Below are positions 8,626-17,542 of a stretch of DNA of 52,121 nt, piece after piece. The stretch spans positions 1 through 52,121 of the forward strand of contig JAGOMA010000035.1 of assembly GCA_017993775.1 (NCBI GenBank), in the 5' to 3' direction. The translations under genes were made by a program, and so were the position numbers. Origin of the DNA: Chloroflexota bacterium (GTDB lineage Bacteria > Chloroflexota > Anaerolineae > Promineifilales > Promineifilaceae). The notes under the pieces were generated by a model, which saw nothing but the letters and a program-made list of their open reading frames with translations, did no database searches and was not told where the DNA came from. The stretch's first letter is position 1. The number at the start of each line of letters is the position of its first letter.

Positions 8626-9333
8626 ATGTCTCGAACAAACAAATCTTTTCTATTATTAAGCGGCCTTTCTGTGGCCGCAGTCGCGGCCTTTTTCTTTAAG
8701 GCCCGTTTGTTTTCGCGCCTGGTAGAGCAAACGACCTCCGACGAGGTGCTGTTTCGCGCCGATACCCGCGAAAAAGTGGTGGCGCTGACCATAGACGATG
8801 GCCCGCACGCCGAATTAACGCCGCAAATTCTCGATCTGCTGGCCGAATATAATGTACCCGCGACCTTCTTTATCATTGGTGGGCAGGTGGCGGGAAATGA
8901 AGAAGTCATGCGGCGGATTGTGGGTGATGGCCACGAGTTGGGCAATCACCTGATGAGCGATCAGCGCAGCATCACGCTGGCGCCGGAAGAATTTGAGCGC
9001 CAACTGGCCGCAGCCCACGCGCTGATTGCGCCTTTTGGTCCGGTGCGTTGGTTCCGGCCGGGTTCAGGGTTTTACAGTGTGCGGATGTTGGAGCAGATAC
9101 GGCCGTATGACTACCATTGTGTCGTCGGTTCTATTTACCCGTACGACGCGCAGTTTCATTCGGTAGATTTTGCGACAGGATATATTTTGGGTAATGTAAG
9201 ACCGGGAGCAGTCATCATCTTGCATGATGGCGACTGCGAGCGGCAGGGAACCGTGGAGATTTTGCGCCGCATTTTGCCTGCGCTGCAGAAGCGAGGTTAT
9301 CGGTTTGCAACGCTTTCAGATTTAAAACCCTGA
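8626..9333 (+). CDS. polysaccharide deacetylase (NodB domain), membrane-anchored
   Basis: The product is 235 residues. An N-terminal hydrophobic segment (about 8-25) would act as a signal anchor, placing the enzyme outside the membrane. The NodB (CE4) motifs are in order: TIDDGPH (catalytic base Asp and metal Asp), GHELGNH (metal His pair), RPGSGFY, and ILHDG near the end. Family members remove N- or O-acetyl groups from peptidoglycan or other polysaccharides; the substrate cannot be read here. The gene follows the hydrolase-ligase by 65 bp on the same strand and ends inside a bidirectional terminator-like hairpin facing yggT. Confidence 0.85.
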   Translation: MSRTNKSFLLLSGLSVAAVAAFFFKARLFSRLVEQTTSDEVLFRADTREKVVALTIDDGPHAELTPQILDLLAEYNVPATFFIIGGQVAGNEEVMRRIVGDGHELGNHLMSDQRSITLAPEEFERQLAAAHALIAPFGPVRWFRPGSGFYSVRMLEQIRPYDYHCVVGSIYPYDAQFHSVDFATGYILGNVRPGAVIILHDGDCERQGTVEILRRILPALQKRGYRFATLSDLKP

Positions 9334-9359
9334 GGATTTTCCGCAACCCTCAGGGTTTT
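9324..9359. terminator. bidirectional hairpin between convergent genes
   Basis: AAAACCCTGAGG (9324-9335) pairs perfectly with CCTCAGGGTTTT (9348-9359). The left arm contains the TGA stop of the deacetylase gene. The T run on one side and A run on the other suit termination from both directions. It is related in sequence to the AGACCCTAAGGGTTT hairpins at 30807, 41292 and 42576. Confidence 0.65.
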
Positions 9360-9369
9360 GGAGGCTTGT

Positions 9370-9633
9370 TTACAGCAGGCTAAACAAAAGCATGCGCAAA
9401 ATATAAATGCCAAACAGCAGGATCATCGGACTGAAGTCCAATCCGGCTTGCGGCGGCAGTAAGCGCCGAATAGGAGCCAGCAGGGGTTCAGTCGCCTGAT
9501 ACACAAAGCGCAAAATCGGTCCCCAGGTGGGGTGGTAGGGGTCCGGGCGCACCCACGAGAACACAAAGCGGGCAAATATCAGGATGACGAGGGCGTAATA
9601 AATCAGGTTAACAAGCTGTAATAATATAATCAT
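9370..9633 (-). CDS. YggT family integral membrane protein
   Basis: The product is 87 residues with two hydrophobic segments (about 3-25 and 68-87), flanking the family-typical FSWVRPDPYHPTWGPI and YQATEPLLAPIRRLLPP. YggT proteins are small inner-membrane proteins, and their function is poorly defined. Gram-positive relatives (YlmG) lie in division gene clusters. The gene lies 29 bp downstream of the YggS-type gene on the same strand, a conserved pairing in many bacteria that supports both calls. Length is normal for a single-copy YggT domain. Confidence 0.88.
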   Translation of the reverse strand: MIILLQLVNLIYYALVILIFARFVFSWVRPDPYHPTWGPILRFVYQATEPLLAPIRRLLPPQAGLDFSPMILLFGIYILRMLLFSLL

Positions 9634-9662
9634 GTGCGGTTTTTCAACTCCATTGTAAATTC

Positions 9663-10433
9663 TCAGGTTCGCGTGCCGAACAGGGCGCGGCCAACGCGCA
9701 CGTGGGTTGCCCCTTCTTCGACAGCCAGTTCAAAGTCATCGGTCATACCCATCGATAAATCGGTCAGATGAACGGCCGTTTCCATTTCATTCAGCCAATC
9801 GGCCAGACGTTTGGTTTGCCGGAACACCGCGCGGATTTCTTCTTCCGGCGCGTCCCAGGGAGCCATGGTCATCAGGCCGCGTAAGGGCAGGGTGGGCAGC
9901 TCATTCATTGTCCGCACGGCAGTACGGATTTTGTCTTGCTGCGTTGCGTCTTCTGCCCAATTGCTCACGTCGAAACCGGATTTGCTGGCTTCGCCAGACA
10001 CATTGACTTCCAAGAAGGTGGGCAGGAGACGGCCGTTTTGCGCCAACTCGCGCGCCAGCCGGTGGGCAATTTTAAGCCGGTCCAGGGCATGGAACACATC
10101 GGCGTGCACGGCCGTCAGTCCCGTTTTGCGGCTTTGCAGCGTGCCAATCTGATGCCAGACAATGCCGCTGTCCGCGCCCAACACTTGCTCAACGGCCGTG
10201 CGCTTGGCCGCCAATTCTTCCGGCCGGTTTTCGCCGAAGTGACGCATACCCACTTCATAAGCTGCCAGCACGGTTTCTGCCGGCCATGTTTTGGTGACGG
10301 CTACCAGCGTCACCTCTGCCGGTTGTCGCCCAACTCGTCGGGCGGCAGCGGCGATGCGTTCCAGAACGGCCGTGTATCTTTTGCTCAATTCAGTCATAAG
10401 CATGTGTGCCGGTGATGGGGTGTCCAGAAGCAT
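9663..10433 (-). CDS. YggS family pyridoxal phosphate homeostasis protein
   Basis: The product is 256 residues with an alanine-racemase-like TIM barrel. AVTKTWP contains the PLP-binding Lys, followed by HFGENRPEE, VNVSGEASKSGF, LRGLMTMAPW, LSMGMTDDFELA and the C-terminal THVRVGRALFG. All match the family of single-domain PLP-binding proteins that buffer free PLP. The start is uncertain. ATG 10433 is chosen because GAGGTG lies 4 nt upstream. GTG 10448 and ATG 10445 are too close to a Shine-Dalgarno, and ATG 10397 (MTELSKRY) is a further option matching the usual family N-terminus. It is probably co-transcribed with yggT. Confidence 0.88.
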   Translation of the reverse strand: MLLDTPSPAHMLMTELSKRYTAVLERIAAAARRVGRQPAEVTLVAVTKTWPAETVLAAYEVGMRHFGENRPEELAAKRTAVEQVLGADSGIVWHQIGTLQSRKTGLTAVHADVFHALDRLKIAHRLARELAQNGRLLPTFLEVNVSGEASKSGFDVSNWAEDATQQDKIRTAVRTMNELPTLPLRGLMTMAPWDAPEEEIRAVFRQTKRLADWLNEMETAVHLTDLSMGMTDDFELAVEEGATHVRVGRALFGTRT

Positions 10434-10461
10434 GCAACACCTCATCACCTCTCAACTTAAC

Positions 10462-11814
10462 CTACTCGCCGATATAACTAATCTGGAAAATGATGCCCGT
10501 GGCCCAATCGGCCACAAATAAATTACCATCCGGCCCAACCGTTACATCAATGGGAGCCGCGTAGCCCAGGGAAAAATCGCTCGGACCATCTTCCGGGCTG
10601 ATGCGGATGACTTTTTGCGCGCCGGGGAAAGCGCTCCAGAACACCATAAACATGCTGTTGTAATAGCCAGGGAACACGCCGGAAAGGTAGGCCGTAATGC
10701 CCGTGGGCGAGGCGTGGGGCATAAAACTGTAGGTCGGCGGAATGACTTCCACGCCCGGAGGCGCCTGGAAGCATACATCGCAGTCGTACCAGGGATAGCC
10801 ATGTTCGCCGCCGGGCACGACCTTATGTACCTCTTCTGGCGGACCGAAGTCTGGGTCGTTGTCGGTGGCCCAAAGGTCGCCGTTGCCATCCCAGGCGATG
10901 TCGTACGAATTGCGCAGCCCGCGCGCGTACACTTCCACCTCTTGGCCATCCGGGCTGAAGCGTAAAATGGTGGCTTCGTAGGGGTGCAGGGTATCTTGTT
11001 CGTTGGTTCCCAAAATTTCGCCATGATCGGCGCGCGCGCCGACGGAGACGTAGCCATACCCATCCGGGCCGAAGGCGATGCCGTTGGCCGCGTGGAAGAA
11101 GGTGTAACAACAGGGTAGTTCTTCGATGATACGGCCGTGATTCACAATGGAAACGGCCGATTCGCCATCTATGTTTTCTTCAATCACTCGGCTGGAGACG
11201 TACAATTCGCCATTGTAGGGGTGGAAAGCGATGCCGGTCGGGGTTTTGTAGCCGCCGACGTAGGCTTTGGGTGTGCCCGTTTCGTCAATGCGAAAAATCG
11301 TGCCTTCGGCTACGGCCACATAGAGCAGCCCATCCGGGCCAAAAGCCATACTGGTCGGCTGGCCTTCGACGCGGGTGTAATATTTCACCTGGAAGCCCGG
11401 CAGCACCTGGATGCGGGCTTCCCAGGCGGCCACATCTTCGTTGCAGGGGTATTTATCGCTGCATTCGCTTTCAGCGTAATCTGGTTGGGTGATGGTTCCT
11501 TCCGGCGCTGAAGTGGCTACGGGGATAGCCGGATCGACGGTCGCGGTGGGGTTGACCCAAACGCTGGTGGGCGTGGGTGTGGGCGTTTCTGTGCCGGCTG
11601 GGGTAGCAGTTGGTTCGTTGGTGGCCGTGGGCGGTATGGGGCTGGATGTGGGGCTGGCCGGCACGGCCGTTGCCGGTGTGGTGGGTTGAGGCACGGCCGT
11701 TGCCGCCGTTTCGTTTCCTTCACTAACAACCTCTGCCGGGGCATTGGCCGTTTGTCCGCAGCCAACCAGGGCCGCAAAAATAATCAAAACTCCTAAAATG
11801 TATGCTGCTTTCAT
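10462..11814 (-). CDS. PQQ-dependent sugar dehydrogenase-like beta-propeller lipoprotein
   Basis: The product is 450 residues. It has a lipoprotein signal peptide with Cys19 in LVGC, then a low-complexity Thr/Pro linker to about residue 115. A beta-propeller (about 130-450) follows, with repeated 'P.G.AF.PDG.LYV' blade motifs. GLRNSYDIAWD, ATDNDPDFGPPEE and PGGEHGYPWYDC match soluble aldose/sorbosone dehydrogenase-type propellers. Members oxidise sugars with PQQ as cofactor; whether this one binds PQQ cannot be seen. It is probably tethered outside the cell. The Shine-Dalgarno GGAGGAG is about 13 nt from the ATG, longer than usual. It sits just downstream of dtd in the same direction. Confidence 0.78.
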   Translation of the reverse strand: MKAAYILGVLIIFAALVGCGQTANAPAEVVSEGNETAATAVPQPTTPATAVPASPTSSPIPPTATNEPTATPAGTETPTPTPTSVWVNPTATVDPAIPVATSAPEGTITQPDYAESECSDKYPCNEDVAAWEARIQVLPGFQVKYYTRVEGQPTSMAFGPDGLLYVAVAEGTIFRIDETGTPKAYVGGYKTPTGIAFHPYNGELYVSSRVIEENIDGESAVSIVNHGRIIEELPCCYTFFHAANGIAFGPDGYGYVSVGARADHGEILGTNEQDTLHPYEATILRFSPDGQEVEVYARGLRNSYDIAWDGNGDLWATDNDPDFGPPEEVHKVVPGGEHGYPWYDCDVCFQAPPGVEVIPPTYSFMPHASPTGITAYLSGVFPGYYNSMFMVFWSAFPGAQKVIRISPEDGPSDFSLGYAAPIDVTVGPDGNLFVADWATGIIFQISYIGE

Positions 11815-11849
11815 CTCTTTTTGTTGACTCCTCCAAATTCAAAGAGAGT

Positions 11850-11883
11850 AAAGAGGAAGCAAAAGTAGTCTTGTTTCCTCTTT
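11850..11883 (-). terminator. hairpin after dtd
   Basis: AAAGAGGAAGCAA (11850-11862) pairs with TTGTTTCCTCTTT (11871-11883) with one mismatch. On the minus strand it directly follows the dtd stop and leads into a pyrimidine-rich CTCTCTTTG stretch. A weak intrinsic terminator is plausible before the dehydrogenase gene. Confidence 0.45.
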
Positions 11884-11886
11884 GCT

Positions 11887-12336
11887 CTAACTTTCGTTGT
11901 TTCGTTCGACCATTAAAGTAACGGGGCCATCATTGTGGATTTCCACATCCATGGCTGCGCCAAAAATGCCGGTGGCCACGGTCAGCCCGTGTTGGCCTAA
12001 TTGTTTTACAAAATAATCCACCAGGGGTTCCGCATGTTCCGGGCGGGCGGCGTCGGTGAAAGACGGCCGTCTCCCTTTCCGCGCATCGCCATACAACGTA
12101 AACTGCGACACAACCAGTACCGATCCATCTATATCGGCCAGCGCCGCGTTCATTTTCCCTGCGGCATCCTCAAACAGGCGAATGCCGGCGATTTTATTTG
12201 CCAGCCAGTCGGCTTCTGCCGGTGTGTCGCTGTGGGTAACGCCCAACAAGACCACAAACCCGGGTCCAATGGCGCCGACCACTTCGCCGGCGACGCTCAC
12301 TTGCGCCCGACTCACTCGTTGCAACAATGCGCGCAT
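11887..12336 (-). CDS. dtd: D-aminoacyl-tRNA deacylase
   Basis: The product is 149 residues, the standard Dtd length. The protein opens with [15 protein letters not shown] and carries the two active-site signatures: SQFTLYGD (SQxTLxxD) and NDGPVTL (the Gly-cisPro loop, family NxGPVT). Dtd removes D-amino acids, and Gly mischarged on tRNA-Ala, from tRNA in the cytoplasm. It is the second gene of a minus-strand run, 31 bp after the TPR gene. Nothing appears degraded. Confidence 0.95.
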   Translation of the reverse strand: MRALLQRVSRAQVSVAGEVVGAIGPGFVVLLGVTHSDTPAEADWLANKIAGIRLFEDAAGKMNAALADIDGSVLVVSQFTLYGDARKGRRPSFTDAARPEHAEPLVDYFVKQLGQHGLTVATGIFGAAMDVEIHNDGPVTLMVERNNES

Positions 12337-12367
12337 GGTTTTTGTGGGGCTTTTGCTTTTCTAACCC

Positions 12368-12889
12368 CTACTCCTCTTCGTCAACGGCCGTTAATCTTGC
12401 CAACAAATTGCGGGCATCCTGGTCGTTGGGGTTGGCCATAATTGCCTGCCCAAACCAGTACTTTGCCCGCTCCGTTTCCTGCCGGTCGCGGAAAATCAGG
12501 CCCAGATTATAAGCCACATGCGGCGCAATGGGGTTAATTTCCAGGGCGCGCTCAAAAGCAGTGATGGCTTTTTCGTGTTCTGCGTCTCGCGCCAGGATGG
12601 GGTTGCCCAGGTAAGCCGCGCCCAGGTTGGTCCAAACCATCGCATTATAAGGCTCCATCTGGCTGAGCGGCTCCAAAATCGTCACCGCCTGGGCAAATCG
12701 CTTGTTTAAAATGTAAGCGCCGCCCAGGTTCAGGGCTACGTCAGGATGGGTCATGTCCAGGGCGTATGCTTTTTCCAATACCCGCGCCGCCTGTTCGGCA
12801 TCGCCTCGTTGCAGCAGCTCGGTGCCGCGCAAGAGCAATTTCTTTACTTGATCGCCGGATTCGGCATTTGAAAATTTTGCTTTACTCAT
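12368..12889 (-). CDS. TPR-repeat protein
   Basis: The product is 173 residues with no signal peptide. At least four tetratricopeptide-like units run from about residue 15 to 165, with recurring A/G/Y/P spacing such as 'AARVLEKAYALDMTHPDVALNL'-type helices and 'ALEINPIAPHVAYNLG'. The C-terminus is acidic (DEEE). Such proteins are scaffolds and no partner can be named. The gene starts 4 bp after the metalloprotease stop, so the two are likely translated from one message and may work together. Confidence 0.75.
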   Translation of the reverse strand: MSKAKFSNAESGDQVKKLLLRGTELLQRGDAEQAARVLEKAYALDMTHPDVALNLGGAYILNKRFAQAVTILEPLSQMEPYNAMVWTNLGAAYLGNPILARDAEHEKAITAFERALEINPIAPHVAYNLGLIFRDRQETERAKYWFGQAIMANPNDQDARNLLARLTAVDEEE

Positions 12890-12893
12890 CGTT

Positions 12894-14102
12894 TCACTTT
12901 GATTGCCAGATAATCAGGCCGGTGAACAAAAATCCACCAGCTACCAGCAAGAGCCAGAGGCCATTTTGGCTAAAAAAACGGACCAGCGGCGTCTGTGGCT
13001 GCTGGTTGGCCAGCCACTCTTTTTCCAGGTCGGCCAGCGATTGGTTGACTGCCTGTCGGACGCCGCTGTCACAATCTTGCCCGTCGGCATAGGCGGTTAG
13101 CAGTGCGTCGAAGGTTTGATTGCCATAACGCGCCTGGATGTAGCGGACCAGCGATTGGCTTTGGGCGTAGGCCAGCACGGCTTTGTCTTCGGCGGCCGGG
13201 AAACGGCCGCATAAATCGCTAAAGGGCAGGGTCTGGTTGGCGTTTACGGCCGTTTCCAATACCAACGCATAATTCGGATTCGAGCTGCTTTCCATCAGCG
13301 TGGCCAACCCTTCACCCAACCACACCGGCAGGGTCTGGTAAGCCACCGGCCCCAGCGATTGGTAGAGCAGGTAATGGGTCATTTCGTGGGGAATGCTTTG
13401 CCCTAAATCGGCGGCGGCGGTGCGGCTGTTAACGGCCGTCACCAGCAGCACGCCTAACTCGGGATGGGCATGAGCGCCTACCCAGTCGCGCCCGGTCAGG
13501 CGCAGCGCCGCCCGCAAATCGGCCGACGACGGGTACAGGTACAAATTGAAGGCCAGGTTGGCGGGCAGGGGGGCGATGGCTTGCCAGCGGGGCAGCGCCT
13601 GGGCCACCACATCCAGCGCCAACTGTCCCAGCGCCAGATCATCGCCGGTCCAATGGACCTGCACGTTGTCTTGGGCTAGCTCGCGCCAGGCAAACTGATC
13701 ATCCTGGTAATGAATTTGCTGTTCCGGCAGGGTGATGGTACGGCCGTCGGCCAATTGCAGCGACCACCAGTACGTAACTGTGGTAAAGGGAGCCAGCCGC
13801 ACCTGAGACAAATCGACCCGATGGCTCACATTCACCGGCTGCCCATTTGCCGCTATCCCGCTGGGCAAGGGCACTTCGGCGACGAAGGTGTTGTCAAATT
13901 CCGGCGCTTGAAATGACAGCGAAAGACTCTGGATATCCGCGTCGCTCACGCCATGGAGCGAAAAGGTCATGGCCTGCCCAAACGTATAGGCAGCCGCTGA
14001 TGTCCAGCCGTTTGGTGACTGCGCCTGTACGGGTTGGGCCGCCAAGACCACGGCCGTTATCCCAACCCACCAAATCCACAAACCAAGCAATGCTTTCTTC
14101 AT
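12894..14102 (-). CDS. peptidase MA-like gluzincin metalloprotease, secreted and membrane-anchored
   Basis: The product is 402 residues. It has an N-terminal signal peptide ending near AQPVQAQS and an extracytoplasmic beta-rich N-terminal region. A protease domain contains HEMTH (HExxH zinc motif), followed about 25 residues later by WLGEGLATLME, whose GE supplies the third ligand of gluzincins. A C-terminal membrane segment (about 378-398) precedes WQSK. This matches the 'peptidase MA' type of protein. The start is ATG 14102; the longer frame from TTG 14135 overlaps the end of the AEC gene and lacks a ribosome site. It lies 13 bp after the AEC gene and 4 bp before the TPR gene. Confidence 0.78.
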   Translation of the reverse strand: MKKALLGLWIWWVGITAVVLAAQPVQAQSPNGWTSAAAYTFGQAMTFSLHGVSDADIQSLSLSFQAPEFDNTFVAEVPLPSGIAANGQPVNVSHRVDLSQVRLAPFTTVTYWWSLQLADGRTITLPEQQIHYQDDQFAWRELAQDNVQVHWTGDDLALGQLALDVVAQALPRWQAIAPLPANLAFNLYLYPSSADLRAALRLTGRDWVGAHAHPELGVLLVTAVNSRTAAADLGQSIPHEMTHYLLYQSLGPVAYQTLPVWLGEGLATLMESSSNPNYALVLETAVNANQTLPFSDLCGRFPAAEDKAVLAYAQSQSLVRYIQARYGNQTFDALLTAYADGQDCDSGVRQAVNQSLADLEKEWLANQQPQTPLVRFFSQNGLWLLLVAGGFLFTGLIIWQSK

Positions 14103-14115
14103 TTCTCGAACACTT

Positions 14116-15027
14116 TCACAGCCCCAGCAGCGCAATGGTTGCGGCCAGGGTAAACGGGCTTAGCGCCGTTGTGAGAATAACGATACTCGTAACCGCTGAG
14201 GGCTGCAAATCAAATTCTGTCGCCAGGATGATGGTGATAACGGCCGTAGGCATACTCGCCTCAATGATCGAAGTCGCCCGCCCTAACCCGGTCAGCCCCA
14301 GCAGCCCGGCAACAGCCACGGCGACCATTGGCGCGACGATCAGCCGCAGCGTTACCGCCGGCACCGTTAGCCGCCAATCAATGCCGCCCTTCAGACTGCC
14401 AATTTGCATCCCCAACACCAAGAGCATGACCGGGATGGCTCCTTTTCCGGTTACTTCCACAGCGCGCAAAAATGGATCCGGCACATGCAAATTAAACGCA
14501 TACACCAAAATAGCGCCGACGGCCGCATATACCGGGGGCAATCGCAGCATGCGGCCCAAGGCTTGTCGCCAGTGCAGTGCGCCCATCGACGCCAAAAAAA
14601 TACCCACCGAGTACAGCAAAATAGTGCTGGCGGTGTAATACACAATCGCTCTGGACAGACCTTCATCCGCGTAGCGCAGCTGTACCAGCGTCAGGCCATA
14701 ATTGCCGCTGTTGACAAAAATGGTCACCACCAGCAGCGTTACCATCGACCGTCGCGGCAGCCGCAGCGCCAGACCTACCAGCACGGTTAATGTAGCCATC
14801 ACCGTCATGCTGACGATGGTGAATGCCGTTAGACTGAACAATTCTTCGCCGGGCAGACGTGAACTAACCAGCGACGAAAAAACAAGCGCCGGACTAAGTA
14901 CGTACAGCGCTGTTTTCGATAAGGTTTGTTTGTCGATGGTTTGCCAGCGCTGCAGGGCATAACCAAAACCGGCGATGATAAAAATGGGCAGAATATTCTG
15001 CCAGAGGACTGTGGAAATGATGTTCAA
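14116..15027 (-). CDS. AEC family (auxin efflux carrier-type) transporter
   Basis: The product is 303 residues with about ten hydrophobic segments in a 5+5 arrangement. The start (ILPIFIIAGFGYALQRW) and the second-half LVLGMQIGSL...RLIVAPMVA...ASMPTAV are typical of AEC permeases, which move organic anions such as malonate or malate. The ASMPTAV stretch corresponds to the crossover region of the second repeat. Substrate unknown. It heads the AEC-metalloprotease-TPR-dtd minus-strand run and is 29 bp from the HEAT gene. Confidence 0.85.
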   Translation of the reverse strand: MNIISTVLWQNILPIFIIAGFGYALQRWQTIDKQTLSKTALYVLSPALVFSSLVSSRLPGEELFSLTAFTIVSMTVMATLTVLVGLALRLPRRSMVTLLVVTIFVNSGNYGLTLVQLRYADEGLSRAIVYYTASTILLYSVGIFLASMGALHWRQALGRMLRLPPVYAAVGAILVYAFNLHVPDPFLRAVEVTGKGAIPVMLLVLGMQIGSLKGGIDWRLTVPAVTLRLIVAPMVAVAVAGLLGLTGLGRATSIIEASMPTAVITIILATEFDLQPSAVTSIVILTTALSPFTLAATIALLGL

Positions 15028-15056
15028 GGCAATCTGCGACGCCTGGCTAATTGCAG

Positions 15057-16148
15057 CTAGCCATAAAAATCGTCGTCGTCCTCGTCGTCCTCTTCGAATG
15101 GGCTGTAGGTGAAGTCATCGTCCTCGTCGTCCTCGTCCTCGTCCTCGTCTCCCTCATCATCTTCATCGAATTCATAATCGTCGTCGTCCTCATCGTCCGT
15201 GTCGCCATCTAAATAAGAGAGGAGATTGAGTTCACCGCTCATCAGCAAGAGTACTTCGAGCGATTCCTGGATAACTTCATGCAGGTCTTCGAAGTCCGGG
15301 TCTTCTAGCAGGTCCGACAAAATCATTTGCGCATCATCGCCGCCAATCATGCCCAGAGCAACAATGGCGGCGGCGCGTACATCTTCGTCATCGTCTTGGG
15401 TAAGTTCGGCCAGTTGGGGGATGGCGTCGCTGCCGCCGATGGCTCCGGCTGCCTGAGCCGCCTCGGCGCGCATTTCTGCGGATGGATTGGTCATTTCCGC
15501 CAGAATGGTGGGCAGCCACCGGGGATCGGCGGAATTGCCCATGGCAAAGATGGCGCTAAGCTGCATGGCCGGATCGTCGTTTTCGTACGCATCTTCGATG
15601 AGGGCTGGGACGCGGGGGTGGTTGGCTGCGCCAAGGGCTTCCAACGCGGAGCGCCTGATGGCCACGGCCGTTTCTTCATCTTCATACGCTGTTAAAAGAG
15701 CGGCAATTGCGGGTTCTAACGGCCGTTGCGGAATTTGCCCCCACTCCGACAGCAAAACATAATGCGCCAGTGTGCTCGCCGCCGTCGCCCGCACGTCCGG
15801 ATCCTCGTCTGTCTGCATCAGCCCAAGTACTCGCGGGATTAGACGCACATCTGTCGCATCCCAAAGGCCATCCAGACCGGCCAGCCGCACGCCAGCCAAC
15901 GAATCTGTCAGCCCTTTGACAAAAATTGGTGAAAAATCAACCACAAAATTGTCCTCTGCCAGATCCGCCAGGTGACGCATGATCTCCTGCCGGCGATCAT
16001 CTTCCACCTCTGCCCAGGCAGCAAAAAAACGTTTTTCCTCGTCAGCCAGCATATCAGACAAGCGAAAGAGCAAATGGACAGGCACCTGATCTTCATTGAA
16101 CAAGGCGTCTAACACGTCTGAAAAAGGTTTTTGGGGTTCTTCTTGCAT
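15057..16148 (-). CDS. HEAT-repeat protein with hyperacidic C-terminal tail
   Basis: The product is 363 residues with no signal peptide. Residues about 60-300 form HEAT/PBS-lyase-like helical repeats, such as 'DEDPDVRATAASTLAHY', 'NPSAEMRAEAAQAAGAIGG' and 'DEDVRAAAIVALGMIGG'. The last about 50 residues are almost only Asp and Glu, with a few aromatic residues, and end FYG. In DNA this is a GTC/CTC-rich simple repeat (15060-15200). HEAT proteins bind partners; the tail suggests binding to a basic protein or nucleic-acid mimicry, which is inference. It is transcribed with the AEC gene. Confidence 0.8.
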   Translation of the reverse strand: MQEEPQKPFSDVLDALFNEDQVPVHLLFRLSDMLADEEKRFFAAWAEVEDDRRQEIMRHLADLAEDNFVVDFSPIFVKGLTDSLAGVRLAGLDGLWDATDVRLIPRVLGLMQTDEDPDVRATAASTLAHYVLLSEWGQIPQRPLEPAIAALLTAYEDEETAVAIRRSALEALGAANHPRVPALIEDAYENDDPAMQLSAIFAMGNSADPRWLPTILAEMTNPSAEMRAEAAQAAGAIGGSDAIPQLAELTQDDDEDVRAAAIVALGMIGGDDAQMILSDLLEDPDFEDLHEVIQESLEVLLLMSGELNLLSYLDGDTDDEDDDDYEFDEDDEGDEDEDEDDEDDDFTYSPFEEDDEDDDDFYG

Positions 16149-16154
16149 GGTTCC

Positions 16155-16187
16155 TCACAAAAAACCTCCCGTTTGTGCGGGAGGTTT
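16155..16187 (-). terminator. intrinsic terminator after the M50 protease gene
   Basis: AAACCTCCCG (16162-16171) and CGGGAGGTTT (16178-16187) pair perfectly around a 6-nt loop. Read on the minus strand, the stem is followed by a run of T (complement of 16157-16164), the classic Rho-independent form. It lies about 85 bp downstream of the protease stop. Confidence 0.8.
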
Positions 16188-16272
16188 AGCAAATTGTTTA
16201 CGAATTTCCGATTTACCCTCTGTTTCGATGAAGCAGCGCCGGGTTGGCGAGGGTAAAGGTGTAACAGCACGC

Positions 16273-17340
16273 CTAAAAAGGAATGATAGGATTGATTATA
16301 TCCTGAACGATCATGAAGAGCATCAAGGACAAAAGCACCAACATGCCAATCACATGCACCATGCCTTCGCGCTCCGGTTCGATTCGTCGCCCGCGGATGG
16401 CTTCAATAAGCACAAACAAAATGCGGCCGCCATCCAGCGCCGGGATGGGCAGCAAATTGGTCAGGCCAAGGGCAACATTAATGAAGGCGAAAAAGTGCAG
16501 CAGAGGAAACACGGTGTTGTGCGAAACCGAGCTTTCTGTTACTTGGCCGGCAATCTGGCTGATGCCTACCACACTGACTGGCCGGGCTTCACTCGGCGAT
16601 AAATCGCCGCGAATGAGCATGACCGGAACCTGGAAAAACAGCGATACCTGTTCGCGGAAGGTGTTGGCGGCGTCATTTGCCGCTTCGCCAAATCCTCTGG
16701 TAATGCGTTCGCCAGAATCGGCCATTGTAAGTCCAACGCCGATAGGGCCTTCAACGGCCGAATCATATTCACCTTCCAGGCGGGGCACGACGGTTAGCGT
16801 CATGGTTTCCCCATCTCGTTTAACAAGTAACTCAACGGGTTCGCCGCCTTTGGCATACATGGGTTCCGAAATGACGTTGGTGTTATCCGCTTTTTGTCCG
16901 TCTACTTCTAAAATGACGTCGCCTGTGCGAATGCCGCCCAGAAAGGCAGGTGAGTCGGGGTTGACATAAGAAATGGCGATGGCCGGTGCGCCAATCGAAA
17001 ACGCAAACCACCAGGCCAGGAAGGCAGCGACAAAGTTGGCCAGAGCGCCGGCAGCCAAGACGAAAAAGCGGGCGCGTTTGGAGGCGGCCGAAAGTCCATC
17101 AGGAATTGTGGGGTCGTCTTCCCCGGCCGGCCGGACAAAACCGCCGAGCGGCAGCCAGTTCAGCGTGAAAGTTGTCCCATTGCGCTGGCCTAAGACGGCC
17201 GCGCGCGGCGGAAAGCCAAACCCAAACTCTTCTACACGGATTTTGGATAACCGGGCCGCCGTAAAGTGACCCAATTCATGAATGAGGATGATTGGTGTAA
17301 GGATTAGAAAAAATCCGGCTAACGCCCATAGAAATGACAT
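16273..17340 (-). CDS. rseP: M50 site-2 protease, RseP family
   Basis: The product is 355 residues. A membrane segment contains H21-E-L-G-H25 (HExxH zinc motif). A PDZ domain follows (about 105-200, with PAFLGGIRTGDVILEVDG). Further membrane segments hold NLLPIPALDGGR, the third zinc ligand motif. Family members cut membrane-anchored anti-sigma factors or signal peptides within the membrane. The start is ATG 17340 (MSFLWALAG), with AAGGAAAG just upstream; the longer frame to 17397 lacks this support. The usual neighbours (dxr, uppS) are absent here. Confidence 0.9.
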   Translation of the reverse strand: MSFLWALAGFFLILTPIILIHELGHFTAARLSKIRVEEFGFGFPPRAAVLGQRNGTTFTLNWLPLGGFVRPAGEDDPTIPDGLSAASKRARFFVLAAGALANFVAAFLAWWFAFSIGAPAIAISYVNPDSPAFLGGIRTGDVILEVDGQKADNTNVISEPMYAKGGEPVELLVKRDGETMTLTVVPRLEGEYDSAVEGPIGVGLTMADSGERITRGFGEAANDAANTFREQVSLFFQVPVMLIRGDLSPSEARPVSVVGISQIAGQVTESSVSHNTVFPLLHFFAFINVALGLTNLLPIPALDGGRILFVLIEAIRGRRIEPEREGMVHVIGMLVLLSLMLFMIVQDIINPIIPF

Positions 17341-17489
17341 AGTGCTTTCCTTATAAACCGGTGAACAGGCGATGTAGGGGAACTCCCCGGCCCGCACCTT
17401 AGCATTTCGGCATTATACGTCTGGAAAGGGCGGCGTCGCAACTTCCACCTGGATGATCTTACCTCATCCTCACTTTCTCAGGTTTGCGG

Positions 17490-17529
17490 GCAGACTGGAC
17501 CATTTAACAGCCAGATTGGTCCAGTCTGC
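17490..17529. terminator. hairpin downstream of the caspase-like gene
   Basis: GCAGACTGGACCA (17490-17502) pairs perfectly with TGGTCCAGTCTGC (17517-17529). It is immediately downstream of the stop of the minus-strand gene at 17543. The TGGTCCA core recurs in the hairpin at 45937-45969. There is no long T run on the minus side. Confidence 0.5.
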
Positions 17530-17542
17530 AGCGTTTTGGTGG

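Noticed and set aside
12894..14135. Longer N-terminus of the metalloprotease from TTG 14135.
   Set aside because: It overlaps the AEC gene and displaces the signal peptide from the N-terminus; ATG 14102 starts directly with it.
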